64,000 nucleotides of DNA from Candidatus Cottocaccamicrobium excrementipullorum (GTDB taxonomy: Bacteria > Bacillota > Clostridia > Lachnospirales > Lachnospiraceae): assembly GCA_018713255.1 (NCBI GenBank), contig DVFL01000014.1, forward strand, positions 1 to 64,000, read 5' to 3'. The position numbers and the translations under genes were made by a program. Below the pieces are notes generated by a model. It was not told the DNA's origin. It made no database searches and saw nothing but the letters and a program-made list of their open reading frames with translations. Each line of letters starts with the position of its first letter. Within the stretch, counting starts at the first letter, position 1. Below are positions 35,505-44,696 of the stretch, piece after piece.

Positions 35505-38024
35505 ATGATTTACACAGGAGAAAGAGCGGAGGAATCCTTTATTGTAGGAATCGGCGCCTCTGCAGGAGGGCTGGAGGCACTGCAGCAGTTTTTCAGCTTT
35601 ATGTCGCCGGACAGCGGGCTGAGTTTTGTGGTGGTTCAGCATCTCGCTCCAGATTACAAAAGCCTTATGGCGGATATTTTAGGAAAATATACGGAAATGA
35701 GAGTGCTCCAGGCAGAAGATGGAATGAAGGTGGAGCCGAATCAGGTCTATTTGATTCCGCCGAAAAAGAATATTATTCTTCGTCAGGGAAAATTGTTTCT
35801 CAGCGAATATGTGCAGGGGCTTTTAAATCATCCTATTGATATTTTCTTTACCTCTCTTGCAGAAGAAATGAAAGAGCGTTCCATCGGCGTGATTCTTTCG
35901 GGGACAGGTTCAGACGGAACCAACGGGGTGAAGGTCATCAAGGAAAAGGGAGGACTGACCATCGTCCAGGACCCAGGCAGCGCTAAGTTTGACGGAATGC
36001 CTAAAAGTGCAATCAGTACCGGTTTAGCAGACTACATTTTATCTCCAAAGGATATTGCGGGGGAGATTCTGCATTATGTGAAATATCAGGTGGTAATTGA
36101 ACCAGATAAGGACGGACTCTTGTTTACTGACGAGGAAAGTCTTGCGCATATTTATCAGGCCATGAAGAAGGCCAGAGGAATTGATTTTACTCATTATAAA
36201 CGGTCTACGGTGCTGCGGCGGATTGAGCGCCGCATGGTGGTTACCCACAGCGAGTCTCTTTCGGAATATGCAGGATTTTTAGAAAATAATCCAGAAGAAA
36301 TTAATGTTCTGGTAAAAGAGATTTTAATTGGCGTCACGAATTTCTTCCGTGATTCCTCATTTTTCGAGACATTGAAAACGAAAGCTCTTTATCCTATTAT
36401 TCAGGGAGCTAAGGAGGATGAGGCGATTCGGGTTTGGAGCGCCGGATGTTCCACCGGAGAGGAAGCCTATTCGCTGGCCATTCTTTTCCATGAAATTTTA
36501 GAAGAGTTTCATTTAAGACGAGATATTAAAATTTTCGCCACGGATATTGACGTACAGGCAATAGAACAGGCGGGAAGAGGCGTTTATTCAGAGAATATTG
36601 TAGATGACGTTTCGGCGGAACGTCTGGCAAAGTATTTTATCAAGCGGAACGATCAATATGTCATTTCCAAAGAAATCCGCAAGATGATTATCTTCGCTCC
36701 CCACAATATGCTGTCAGATCCTCCCTTTGGCAAACTGGATCTGATCAGCTGCCGCAATGTAATGATTTATTTTCAGCCTGTTCTCCAGAGAAGTCTTTTT
36801 GCTATTTTCCATTCGGCATTGAAAAACGGGGGATATTTATTTTTAGGAAAAAGCGAGACGGCCAATGAATATTCAGATGTCTTTAAGCCGGCCTGCAGCG
36901 TGGAGAAAATTTATATACATAATAGTGCGGGAAAAATGGACAATACTGTGGCTCCGGCTTTCAGCATTCCAAGTTTTCAGCCCTCGGTGCCTGCGGTGGT
37001 TAATATGCAGAATATGGATAATCGGGAATACAAATTAGAGAGCATATATACCCGGTTTATGGAAAAGTATATGCCTGCCTCTCTGGTGCTGGATGAGTCT
37101 AATGAGGTACTGCACTTTTTTGGCAGCTATATTGATTTTGTATCCATTGCCCCGGGAAAGGCCTCGTTTAATCTGTTCCATATTTTGAATAAGGATTTAA
37201 GTCTTGCGGCTTCCACTGCCTTAAGCCGGTGCCGTGCAGAGAATAAGACGGTGACTTATACTGGAATTACGGTGGATACGCCTTCCGGACGGCGTCAGAT
37301 TGATTTAAGTGTTCATCCTATTCCCATGCCGGAAAAGAATGGGGGAGCGCTTACGGCGATGATGTTTTTAGATTGTGAAAAACGGCAGCAGGAAGAAGGA
37401 GAAATCCAGGAGAAGTACGATATTAACACCACAGCGGCACGGCGGATTACAGATCTTGAGCAGGAGCTTCAGGAATCTCAGAATGATCTGCACAGAACCA
37501 TCGGTGAGCTGGAAACAGTCAATGAAGAGCTTCAGGCGGCTAATGAGGAGCTGCTGACGGCCAACGAGGAACTGCAAAGCTCTAATGAGGAGCTTCAATC
37601 AGTAAATGAGGAACTTTATACGGTAAATACGGAATTTCAGCAGAAGGTGGAGGAGCTGACCACCATGACCAATGATTTGTCCAACTTCCTGTCCTCAACG
37701 ATGATTGGAATTCTTTTTGTAGATGGAAAATTAAATATCCGAAAATTTACGGAGTATATTGGCCGGGAGTTCCAGCTGATGGATCACGATATTGGACGTT
37801 CCATTCAGATATTTGCCCACAGCTTCCCTGATGAGAAGATTGTTGAAGATGCCCAGAACGTACTGAAAACCCTTGCGCCGGTGGACCGGGAAGTGGTGGC
37901 CACCAATGGACAGTATTATACCATGAGAATCGCCCCTTACCGGACCACGGAAAACAGCATTAAAGGCCTGGTTATAACGATTATTGACAGTTTAGGAGCA
38001 GACCGCCAATCAACGGCCAAATAA
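35505..38024 (+). CDS. CheB methylesterase-CheR methyltransferase-PAS fusion protein
   Basis: CheB GASAGGLEAL, VQHLAPD, GTGSDGTNGV; CheR NFFRDSSFF, WSAGCSTGEEAYSLAI, ATDIDVQAI, CRNVMIYF; NEEL heptads, PAS. Confidence 0.93.
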   Translation: MIYTGERAEESFIVGIGASAGGLEALQQFFSFMSPDSGLSFVVVQHLAPDYKSLMADILGKYTEMRVLQAEDGMKVEPNQVYLIPPKKNIILRQGKLFLSEYVQGLLNHPIDIFFTSLAEEMKERSIGVILSGTGSDGTNGVKVIKEKGGLTIVQDPGSAKFDGMPKSAISTGLADYILSPKDIAGEILHYVKYQVVIEPDKDGLLFTDEESLAHIYQAMKKARGIDFTHYKRSTVLRRIERRMVVTHSESLSEYAGFLENNPEEINVLVKEILIGVTNFFRDSSFFETLKTKALYPIIQGAKEDEAIRVWSAGCSTGEEAYSLAILFHEILEEFHLRRDIKIFATDIDVQAIEQAGRGVYSENIVDDVSAERLAKYFIKRNDQYVISKEIRKMIIFAPHNMLSDPPFGKLDLISCRNVMIYFQPVLQRSLFAIFHSALKNGGYLFLGKSETANEYSDVFKPACSVEKIYIHNSAGKMDNTVAPAFSIPSFQPSVPAVVNMQNMDNREYKLESIYTRFMEKYMPASLVLDESNEVLHFFGSYIDFVSIAPGKASFNLFHILNKDLSLAASTALSRCRAENKTVTYTGITVDTPSGRRQIDLSVHPIPMPEKNGGALTAMMFLDCEKRQQEEGEIQEKYDINTTAARRITDLEQELQESQNDLHRTIGELETVNEELQAANEELLTANEELQSSNEELQSVNEELYTVNTEFQQKVEELTTMTNDLSNFLSSTMIGILFVDGKLNIRKFTEYIGREFQLMDHDIGRSIQIFAHSFPDEKIVEDAQNVLKTLAPVDREVVATNGQYYTMRIAPYRTTENSIKGLVITIIDSLGADRQSTAK
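37512..37637 (+). repeat. Six heptad-encoding (21-bp) degenerate repeats (xxxNEEL signalling coiled coil)
   Basis: ETVNEEL-QAANEEL-LTANEEL-QSSNEEL-QSVNEEL-YTVNTEF. Confidence 0.9.
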
Positions 38025-38068
38025 CCCTTTGGGAAAAGAGAAGGCATTCATGAAAACGCCTGAATGAG

Positions 38069-38116
38069 AAAAGCCCTTTCCGCACAAACAAAACTGTTTT
38101 GTGGAAAAGGGCTTTT
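38069..38116. terminator. Bidirectional terminator
   Basis: AAAAGCCCTTTCC ... GGAAAAGGGCTTTT. Confidence 0.8.
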
Positions 38117-38153
38117 AACAGCTCTGGCTGAAATCAACAGACAGAGATAAAAT

Positions 38154-38384
38154 TTAATTTTCAGCTTCAGCATTTATTCCGGCTAAAAATTCATCGGCAG
38201 TCTTGCCTGAAGCAATAAAGGCATCGATTACCTTCTGCTTTGCAGCCTCATCTGCTCTGGCTACAGCAGCCTTGCGGTCCTTTTTTAATGCGGCAATCTG
38301 TTCCTGTAAATCGGCGATTTTTTGATCAATTATCTGGATTTCTTCGGATGGATTAATAACGTTTTTTCTTCTACCACGCGGCAT
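38154..38384 (-). CDS. Small coiled-coil protein of unknown function
   Basis: 76 aa MPRGRRKNVINPSEEIQIIDQKIADLQEQIAALKKDRKAAVARADE; ggaggac RBS on the minus strand. Confidence 0.75.
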   Translation of the reverse strand: MPRGRRKNVINPSEEIQIIDQKIADLQEQIAALKKDRKAAVARADEAAKQKVIDAFIASGKTADEFLAGINAEAEN

Positions 38385-38540
38385 GAGATGTCCTCCTTTA
38401 CATTACTACGATTTATGCCTTACACCTTTGAGTATATCATTCTGTGGTAAGTATTTCAAGGCAATTTCCATTGAATGGTAAATTTCCTTGATTTCCAGAC
38501 CGAATATGTTGTAAGATTCTTGTGTCAGGGAGGATAAGTT

Positions 38541-39752
38541 ATGTTGTTGCGTGTACCATATTATTATAAAGAATTTAAGTGCATTGCCGGCGACTGCAAA
38601 GACAGCTGCTGCGTTGGGTGGGAAATTGATATTGATGAGGATACTTTCGCTTATTACCGGGGGCTTGAAGGTCCCTTTGGCGATCGTCTCCGGGCCAGTA
38701 TGGCCAGGGGGGAGGAGAATACTTTTGTCCTGAATCAGGGAAGATGTCCATTTTTAAATCAGCAGAATTTATGCGATATTTGTCTGGAATTGGGAGAAGA
38801 AGCTTTGTGCCAGGTGTGCACAGAATATCCGAGATTTGTGACGGAATATGGGGAGGTTACAGAAAAAAGTCTGGCTCTGTCTTGCGAAGTAGTGGGGGGA
38901 TTAGTGTTTGGCCGAAGGGATCCGATTTACTGTGAAGAGATTTTTCAGCAGGATTGTTATGGTGAGGAAGCAGAGGAAGAGGAGAACCTTCCGTTTATTC
39001 CGCAGATTGAACAGGCCAGAGATCTTGCCATTGACTTGATTCAGGACAGAACCCGCCCCATTGAAGCCAGAATCTGCCGTATGCTTAAGTTTGCCCAGGA
39101 ATTTCAGGAAGCCCTGGTTACGGAGAAAAGTGAACAGATGGAAAAGGTTCTGGACCAGTGGAAAAAGGGAAGCTGCTGGGAAAAGGATGAAGAAAAAACG
39201 GAGTGCAAATCAGCCGAGGAAGAGAAGAAGAGAGCGGCGGAGTTTGCCTTCCAGTCTTTTTTCCAGCGGATTCGTTTCTTCAAGGAGATGGAGGTTTTAG
39301 ACCGGGAATGGGAAGAGGCCAGAGATCAGGTGGAGAGTGTGGTGAAGGAAGCTGGAAGTGAAGGATATCTTGCCTTGCAGCAGGAGTTTATGGAAACTCT
39401 TCGCCGGCAGGACAGAGAGTACGAATATGAGCATCTCTGTGTGTATTTCCTTTTCCGCTATGCCATCCAGACGGTTTACGACTGGAATTTTTGGGGGCAC
39501 GGAGCGGCTGCTGCCGCCTGCTTTCTGATGATTCGGGATATGGATATGGCTCGCTTTGTCCGCCAGGGAGGAAAATATACTCTGGAGGACAGAATTGATG
39601 TGGCCAGGATTTTTTCTAAAGAGGCGGAGCATTCAGAAGAAAATCTGGAATATCTTCTGGAAGGAGCTTACTACGAAACCTTTATGAAGATGGACAATCT
39701 TCTGCGGCAGGTTGCCGGAAAGGAGGATGGATGGTCTGGGAGTATATCCTGA
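38541..39752 (+). CDS. Flagellin lysine-N-methylase (FliB)-like protein
   Basis: YYYKEFKCIAGDCKDSCCVGWEIDID, CPFLNQQNLCDICLELGEEALCQVCTEYPRF Cys-rich signature. Confidence 0.88.
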   Translation: MLLRVPYYYKEFKCIAGDCKDSCCVGWEIDIDEDTFAYYRGLEGPFGDRLRASMARGEENTFVLNQGRCPFLNQQNLCDICLELGEEALCQVCTEYPRFVTEYGEVTEKSLALSCEVVGGLVFGRRDPIYCEEIFQQDCYGEEAEEEENLPFIPQIEQARDLAIDLIQDRTRPIEARICRMLKFAQEFQEALVTEKSEQMEKVLDQWKKGSCWEKDEEKTECKSAEEEKKRAAEFAFQSFFQRIRFFKEMEVLDREWEEARDQVESVVKEAGSEGYLALQQEFMETLRRQDREYEYEHLCVYFLFRYAIQTVYDWNFWGHGAAAAACFLMIRDMDMARFVRQGGKYTLEDRIDVARIFSKEAEHSEENLEYLLEGAYYETFMKMDNLLRQVAGKEDGWSGSIS

Positions 39753-40312
39753 GGGATTTCCGGGAACCTTTATCTTTTCTTCCCCAGGGCGTTTTGGCGT
39801 CCCTGGGGCTGGTTTGCGCCGGCATTGCCTGGGACTGGCTGGTGCAGCTTTTGCTGCAGCGTTTTTTTCCGGGGAGAAAAAGGCGGCGTGCGTTAGGATG
39901 CAGGAAAGAAATCTGGGGAAAGATATTTCTTCTGCTCCTTTATGGATATGTGATCATTCAGATTTCCCTTTTGTCCAGGAAACCTGGATCGCGGAACGAG
40001 ATGAATCTGGTGCTTTTTGGTACCTGGGGAGTCAGTCCTCAGTCCAGGGCATATGTGATTGAAAATATTATGATGTTCATTCCCTTTGGCTTTTTGATGC
40101 CGTGGCTGATTTCTGGGCTGAGAGCGGGAGTCTGGTGCAGTCTTGTCGGGCTGTGCTGCAGTGGAGTGATTGAGATTGCCCAGAAGATCACGGGAAGGGG
40201 ATACTTCCAGGTGGATGATTTAGCGATGAATACTTTGGGCGCGCTGTTTGGCTGGATGTGCTGGAAGGTTTTTGACTGCCTTTGGAAAAGGGGAGGGAAA
40301 GAAAAAAGCTGA
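39731..40312 (+). CDS. VanZ-like family membrane protein
   Basis: NLVLFGTWG...YVIENIMMFIPFGFLMPWL...CSGVIEIAQKITGRGYFQVDDLAMNTLGALFG. Confidence 0.88.
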   Translation: MVWEYILRDFREPLSFLPQGVLASLGLVCAGIAWDWLVQLLLQRFFPGRKRRRALGCRKEIWGKIFLLLLYGYVIIQISLLSRKPGSRNEMNLVLFGTWGVSPQSRAYVIENIMMFIPFGFLMPWLISGLRAGVWCSLVGLCCSGVIEIAQKITGRGYFQVDDLAMNTLGALFGWMCWKVFDCLWKRGGKEKS

Positions 40313-40366
40313 CCGAGAACTGGCTGCCGGAAACTTCCGGCAGCCAGGACTGGTCAGCTTTTTTAT
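40304..40366. terminator. Bidirectional terminator between convergent genes
   Basis: AAAAAGCTGACC ... TGGCTGCCGGAAACTTCCGGCAGCCA ... GGTCAGCTTTTTT. Confidence 0.9.
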
Positions 40367-40367
40367 T

Positions 40368-41747
40368 CTATTCTGTCCGCTGATCTAAAGCGATGTATTC
40401 CTTCTTCTCTAAGGGAAGGAGACTTTGATATGCAGGACGGATGATTTTATCAACGTTGATTAATTCTTCCATGCGGTGAGCGCTCCAGCCAACGATTCTG
40501 GCAATGGCGAAGATTGGAGTAAACAGCTCAGTGGGGATATCCAGCATGCTGTAAACGAATCCGCTGTAGAAGTCCACATTGGCGCTGACGCCTTTGTAAA
40601 TAGCCCGTTCCCCGGCGATGATTTTCGGCGCCAGGTTTTCCACCATGGAATACAGGGCAAAGTCTTTTTCCCGATGCTTCTCTTTGGCGAGCTTTTCCAC
40701 GAACCCTTTGAAAATCAGGGCACGGGGATCGGAAATGGAATAAACAGCGTGGCCCATGCCGTAGATCAGGCCCTTCCGATCAAAGGCTTCCCGATGGAGA
40801 AGCTTCTCCAGATAAGCGGTTACTTCCTCCTCATCGCTCCAGTCTGTTAAGTGTTCTTTCATGTCGGCCATCATTTCCACAACCTTAATGTTGGCGCCGC
40901 CGTGTTTCGGTCCCTTTAAGGAAGAAAGAGCAGCTGCAATCACGGAGTAAGTGTCTGAGCCGGCGGAGGTTACCACGCGGGTAGTAAAGGTGGAGTTATT
41001 GCCGCCGCCGTGCTCCATATGAAGTACAAGGGCCAGATCCAGAACTCTTGCTTCCAGATCGGAATATTTCATATCAGGACGAAGCATCCGAAGAATATTC
41101 TCTGCAGTGGACAGGTTGGGATCAGGACGGTGAATATACAAGCTGTCGTCACATTCATAATGATTGTAAGCCTGATAGCCGTAAACTGCCAGCATAGGGA
41201 AGGTGCTGATTAACATCATGCACTGACGCAGAACGTTGGAAAGAGAGGTGTCTGCTGCATGTTCATCATAAGAGGCCAGAGTCAGTACGCTTTTGGTGAT
41301 GGAATTCATAATGTCTTTTCCGGGAGCTTTCATAATTACGTCCCGAACAAAATTAGTGGGAAGAAAGCTGCTTTTATTCAGCGCGTCATGGAATTTTGCC
41401 AGCTGTGATGAAGTGGGAAGTTCTCCGAATAAAAGAAGGTAGGCGATTTCTTCGAAGCCGAAATGCTTTGTGGAGGAGTTAAGGAAGCCCTGAACCAGGT
41501 CGTTAATATCATAGCCCCGATACAGCAGGCGGCCATCGCAGGGTACCATTTTGCCGTCTACCTCTTTTTTGGACTGAACCAGGGAAATATTGGTCAGGCC
41601 TGCCAGAACACCGGCGCCGTTTTTATCCCGAAGACCTCGTTTTACACCGTAGGTGTTGAATAATTCGGGATCAATGCGGTCGTTTTCCAGACATAGATCT
41701 AAATGGGACTTTGCGAATTCGTCTACATATTTTCTGTTATCTGCCAT
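40368..41747 (-). CDS. Citrate synthase family protein
   Basis: LLYRGYDINDLV; HMEHGGGNNSTF; GPKHGGANIKV; GMGHAVYSISDPRA. Confidence 0.93.
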   Translation of the reverse strand: MADNRKYVDEFAKSHLDLCLENDRIDPELFNTYGVKRGLRDKNGAGVLAGLTNISLVQSKKEVDGKMVPCDGRLLYRGYDINDLVQGFLNSSTKHFGFEEIAYLLLFGELPTSSQLAKFHDALNKSSFLPTNFVRDVIMKAPGKDIMNSITKSVLTLASYDEHAADTSLSNVLRQCMMLISTFPMLAVYGYQAYNHYECDDSLYIHRPDPNLSTAENILRMLRPDMKYSDLEARVLDLALVLHMEHGGGNNSTFTTRVVTSAGSDTYSVIAAALSSLKGPKHGGANIKVVEMMADMKEHLTDWSDEEEVTAYLEKLLHREAFDRKGLIYGMGHAVYSISDPRALIFKGFVEKLAKEKHREKDFALYSMVENLAPKIIAGERAIYKGVSANVDFYSGFVYSMLDIPTELFTPIFAIARIVGWSAHRMEELINVDKIIRPAYQSLLPLEKKEYIALDQRTE

Positions 41748-41904
41748 AAGTTACCTCCTTAAATAAGTAATAGATCGCCTCGTCCTGAGACAAACTGGCA
41801 TAGAATAGGGGCCTTGTTTGCCTTAAATTCAGGGATAACGATGGGATTGTCAGCAAAAACAATGAAAATTTGCATTTTCCGTACTTATAGTTATACACTT
41901 TTTA

Positions 41905-41943
41905 TTGACGAAAGTCAACCTTTATCAAAGCACAATGGTTGAC
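41905..41943. promoter_or_regulatory. Candidate operator: nested inverted repeats upstream of the MarR gene
   Basis: TTGAC-GAAA-GTCAA (41905-41918); GTCAACC (41914-41920) is inverted as GGTTGAC (41937-41943). Confidence 0.55.
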
Positions 41944-41967
41944 TAATGAAGAAAATCAACGTATAAT
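41939..41967 (+). promoter_or_regulatory. Near-consensus sigma-A promoter
   Basis: TTGACT-N17-TATAAT. Confidence 0.8.
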
Positions 41968-42013
41968 GAACTTTAGAAAGCAGCGTGGTAAGCAAGACGG
42001 AGGAAAGAAATTT

Positions 42014-42496
42014 ATGGAGCGGTGGACGAATGAGGACGGTATTCAGAAATTATTTGAAATTTTTCTGGCATCACAGAAATTAATTCTGAATTCTCTGGAT
42101 TATCATGGGATGCGGTTCACCCGGTATCAGTTTTGCCTGATGATGGAGCTGTCCAGGGGAAGAAGTCTTACGATGTCCCAGGCGGCGGCCAGCATCGGAT
42201 GTTCTAAAGAGCAGGCTACCCGTCTGGTTTCCGCCTTGGTGGAGAGCGGTTACATTGAACGTTTTCACAGTGAAACGAACCGGAAGCTGGTGATTATTCG
42301 TCTGACCGAGGCGGGAGAAGAATTAATCCGCCACGAAAAGGCGATTGCCAGAGAGAAAATGAAGGAAGATCTCAATGGATTAGATGCAAAGGAGCGGGAT
42401 ATTTTCTTTAAAACCCTTGAACAGTTTACTGCTGTGCTTAAGCGTTTGGAAGAGCTGGAGGAGAAACGGCAGGAAGGGGAGGAGATTCACCGCTGA
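42014..42496 (+). CDS. MarR-family transcriptional regulator
   Basis: LTMSQAAASIGCSKEQATRLVSALVESGYIERFHSETNRKLVIIRLTEAGEEL. ATG 42014 follows ggaggaaag RBS; the ORF-track start at 41939 lies inside the promoter. Confidence 0.88.
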   Translation: MERWTNEDGIQKLFEIFLASQKLILNSLDYHGMRFTRYQFCLMMELSRGRSLTMSQAAASIGCSKEQATRLVSALVESGYIERFHSETNRKLVIIRLTEAGEELIRHEKAIAREKMKEDLNGLDAKERDIFFKTLEQFTAVLKRLEELEEKRQEGEEIHR

Positions 42497-42562
42497 GAGA
42501 ATGGGCGGAAAGATAAGGTATTTGGCAGATGGCCCTGCTCGGAACAGAAATTGATGAAGAAA

Positions 42563-42618
42563 ATGAAAATGGAGTGCTTAGCGCCTCGTCACCAGGCTGC
42601 ATCGCACTCCATTTTCAT
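42563..42618. repeat. Perfect 15-bp inverted repeat (long hairpin)
   Basis: ATGAAAATGGAGTGC (42563-42577) / GCACTCCATTTTCAT (42604-42618). Confidence 0.85.
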
Positions 42619-42948
42619 GGATTCACAAATTCTAATTGCCAGTTAGGTTTGTAAAATTGAAGTTGTCTGCGGAAAGAAATCCTTCAAAGGGGTGTGATGG
42701 ATGTAATGCAGTTGGAATTTCATAAAATAAAATCATTCTTTTCCGTCCTTTGAAGGATGCTTTCTCGTAGAGCATCTTCATCCGTTCAATAAATTAATGC
42801 ACCAGGTTCGAATTTTATTGCATCAGTTAAAAAATTTTTTTTAAAAAGTTTTCCGGCGCTTTTCCGGTGCTTGAAAGCGCTGGAAAACTGTGCTATGATG
42901 GGGAATGTTACTTTGCGGGAATGTCTGCTGATGAGGAGGAAGATGCAG

Positions 42949-43905
42949 ATGAAATGGAAAAAATTTACCCTGACCACCACGGTAGCTGCAGAGGATCTGA
43001 TCAGCAGCATGTTGGATGAGATCGGGATTGAAGGAATTGAGATTGAGGACAAGGTGCCTCTCACGGAGAAGGAGACCAAGGGGATGTTTATCGATATTCT
43101 CCCAGACCTTGGCCCTGATGACGGAACGGCCAGAGTAAGCTTTTACTTAGATGAAGAAGAAAATGTGGAGGAAATGCTGGCTAAGGTAAATGAAGGACTG
43201 GATGAGCTCGCCGATTTTGTGGATCTGGGAGCTCGGACCATCGAGGCTTCAGAGACGGAAGACAAGGATTGGATCAATAACTGGAAGCAGTATTTTAAGC
43301 CCTTTACCGTAGACAATATTTTGATTAAGCCCACCTGGGAAGAGATTCCTCCGGAGCATGAAGGAAAGCTGCTGATTCAGATTGATCCCGGCACAGCCTT
43401 TGGAACCGGCATGCATGAAACGACTCAGCTGTGCATCCGTCAGCTTCAGAAGTATGTAAATGAGGAAAGTCTGGTGCTGGACGTGGGAACGGGAAGCGGC
43501 ATTCTGGGAATTGCGGCCTTAAAACTGGGAGCCAAAGAAGTATGGGGAACGGATCTGGATGAGAACGCCATCACTGCAGTAGGAGAGAATCTGGCATCTA
43601 ACCAGATTTCACCGGACCGGTTCCATGTGCTTCAGGGAAATATTATTGACGATCCTGCTGTTAAGGACTGGGCAGGCTATGACAAGTATGATCTGGTAAC
43701 CGCCAATATTCTGGCGCCGGTGATTATTCTCCTTCAGAAGGAAATTCCTGTCCATCTGAAAAAGGGAGGAATATTCATTACTTCAGGCATTATTAACACC
43801 AAGGAAAAAGAGGTGCTGGATGCTTTTGCCGCCAACGACCAGCTGGAAGTGGTAGAAGTCAACCATCAAGGAGACTGGGTGAACGTAACGGCCAGAAAGC
43901 GTTAA
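42949..43905 (+). CDS. prmA: Ribosomal protein L11 methyltransferase
   Basis: IQIDPGTAFGTGMHETTQLC, LDVGTGSGILGIAALKLGA, NILAPVII. Confidence 0.95.
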   Translation: MKWKKFTLTTTVAAEDLISSMLDEIGIEGIEIEDKVPLTEKETKGMFIDILPDLGPDDGTARVSFYLDEEENVEEMLAKVNEGLDELADFVDLGARTIEASETEDKDWINNWKQYFKPFTVDNILIKPTWEEIPPEHEGKLLIQIDPGTAFGTGMHETTQLCIRQLQKYVNEESLVLDVGTGSGILGIAALKLGAKEVWGTDLDENAITAVGENLASNQISPDRFHVLQGNIIDDPAVKDWAGYDKYDLVTANILAPVIILLQKEIPVHLKKGGIFITSGIINTKEKEVLDAFAANDQLEVVEVNHQGDWVNVTARKR

Positions 43906-43937
43906 GAATATCCGGCAGCTAAAGGTAAGGAGAAAGG

Positions 43938-44696
43938 ATGCATCATTTTTTTACGGCTCCAGAAGAGATTTGCCGGGAGCAGGGACAAGTGCGGATTACA
44001 GGCACGGATGTTAATCATATTCGGAACGTGCTGAGAATGGGAGCGGGCCAGGAAATTCTGGTCAGCGATGGAACGGGAAAGGATTACCGGTGCAGAATCT
44101 GCAGCATGGACAAGGAACAGGTGGAAGCGCAGATTCTGGAGGAGTGTCCGGGCAGGGAACTGGGAGCGAAGATTACCTTGTACCAGGGCCTTCCCAAAAG
44201 TGATAAAATGGAGCTGATTATTCAGAAGGCGGTGGAGCTTGGCGCTGCCCGGATTGTGCCGGTGGCTACCCGGAACGCAGTGGTCCGCCTGGAGGGCAAG
44301 AAAGAAGAAGGGAAAATCAAACGGTGGCGGGCCATTGCAGAGAGCGCGGCTAAACAGTCCATGAGAAGCATGATCCCTGAGGTTACCTCAGTGATGAGAT
44401 TTGAAGAGGCGGTGAGCGAGGCAGAGGGAAGTCTGGGATTTTTTGCCTATGAGAACCAAAAGGGCATGAAGGAGACGGAGGCTTTGCTGAGTCAGATAAA
44501 GGCTGGAAGAGACGTGAGCGTTTTTATCGGTCCCGAAGGAGGATTTGATCCGGAAGAGGCCGCCTGTGCCCGGGAGAGGGGATTAAGCCCTGTGTCCTTG
44601 GGAAAGCGGATTCTTAGAACTGAAACGGCAGGTTTGGCCCTTCTTTCTATGATTATGCTCCGGCTGGAAGTGGAAGAGGAACGGAAAGATGGATAA
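43938..44696 (+). CDS. rsmE: 16S rRNA (uracil(1498)-N(3))-methyltransferase
   Basis: HHFFTAPEEI; GLPKSDKMELIIQKAVELGA; FIGPEGGFDPEE; LGKRILRTETAGLALL. Confidence 0.94.
   Translation: MHHFFTAPEEICREQGQVRITGTDVNHIRNVLRMGAGQEILVSDGTGKDYRCRICSMDKEQVEAQILEECPGRELGAKITLYQGLPKSDKMELIIQKAVELGAARIVPVATRNAVVRLEGKKEEGKIKRWRAIAESAAKQSMRSMIPEVTSVMRFEEAVSEAEGSLGFFAYENQKGMKETEALLSQIKAGRDVSVFIGPEGGFDPEEAACARERGLSPVSLGKRILRTETAGLALLSMIMLRLEVEEERKDG

Noticed and set aside
37512-37637. Repetitive NEEL-coding DNA as a possible repeat array or CRISPR
   Set aside because: In-frame heptads of the signalling coiled coil typical of CheB/CheR-PAS proteins; no spacers.
42795-42815. ggttcgaa-containing stretch as a possible tRNA T-arm
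   Set aside because: No acceptor stem, anticodon arm or CCA context around it.
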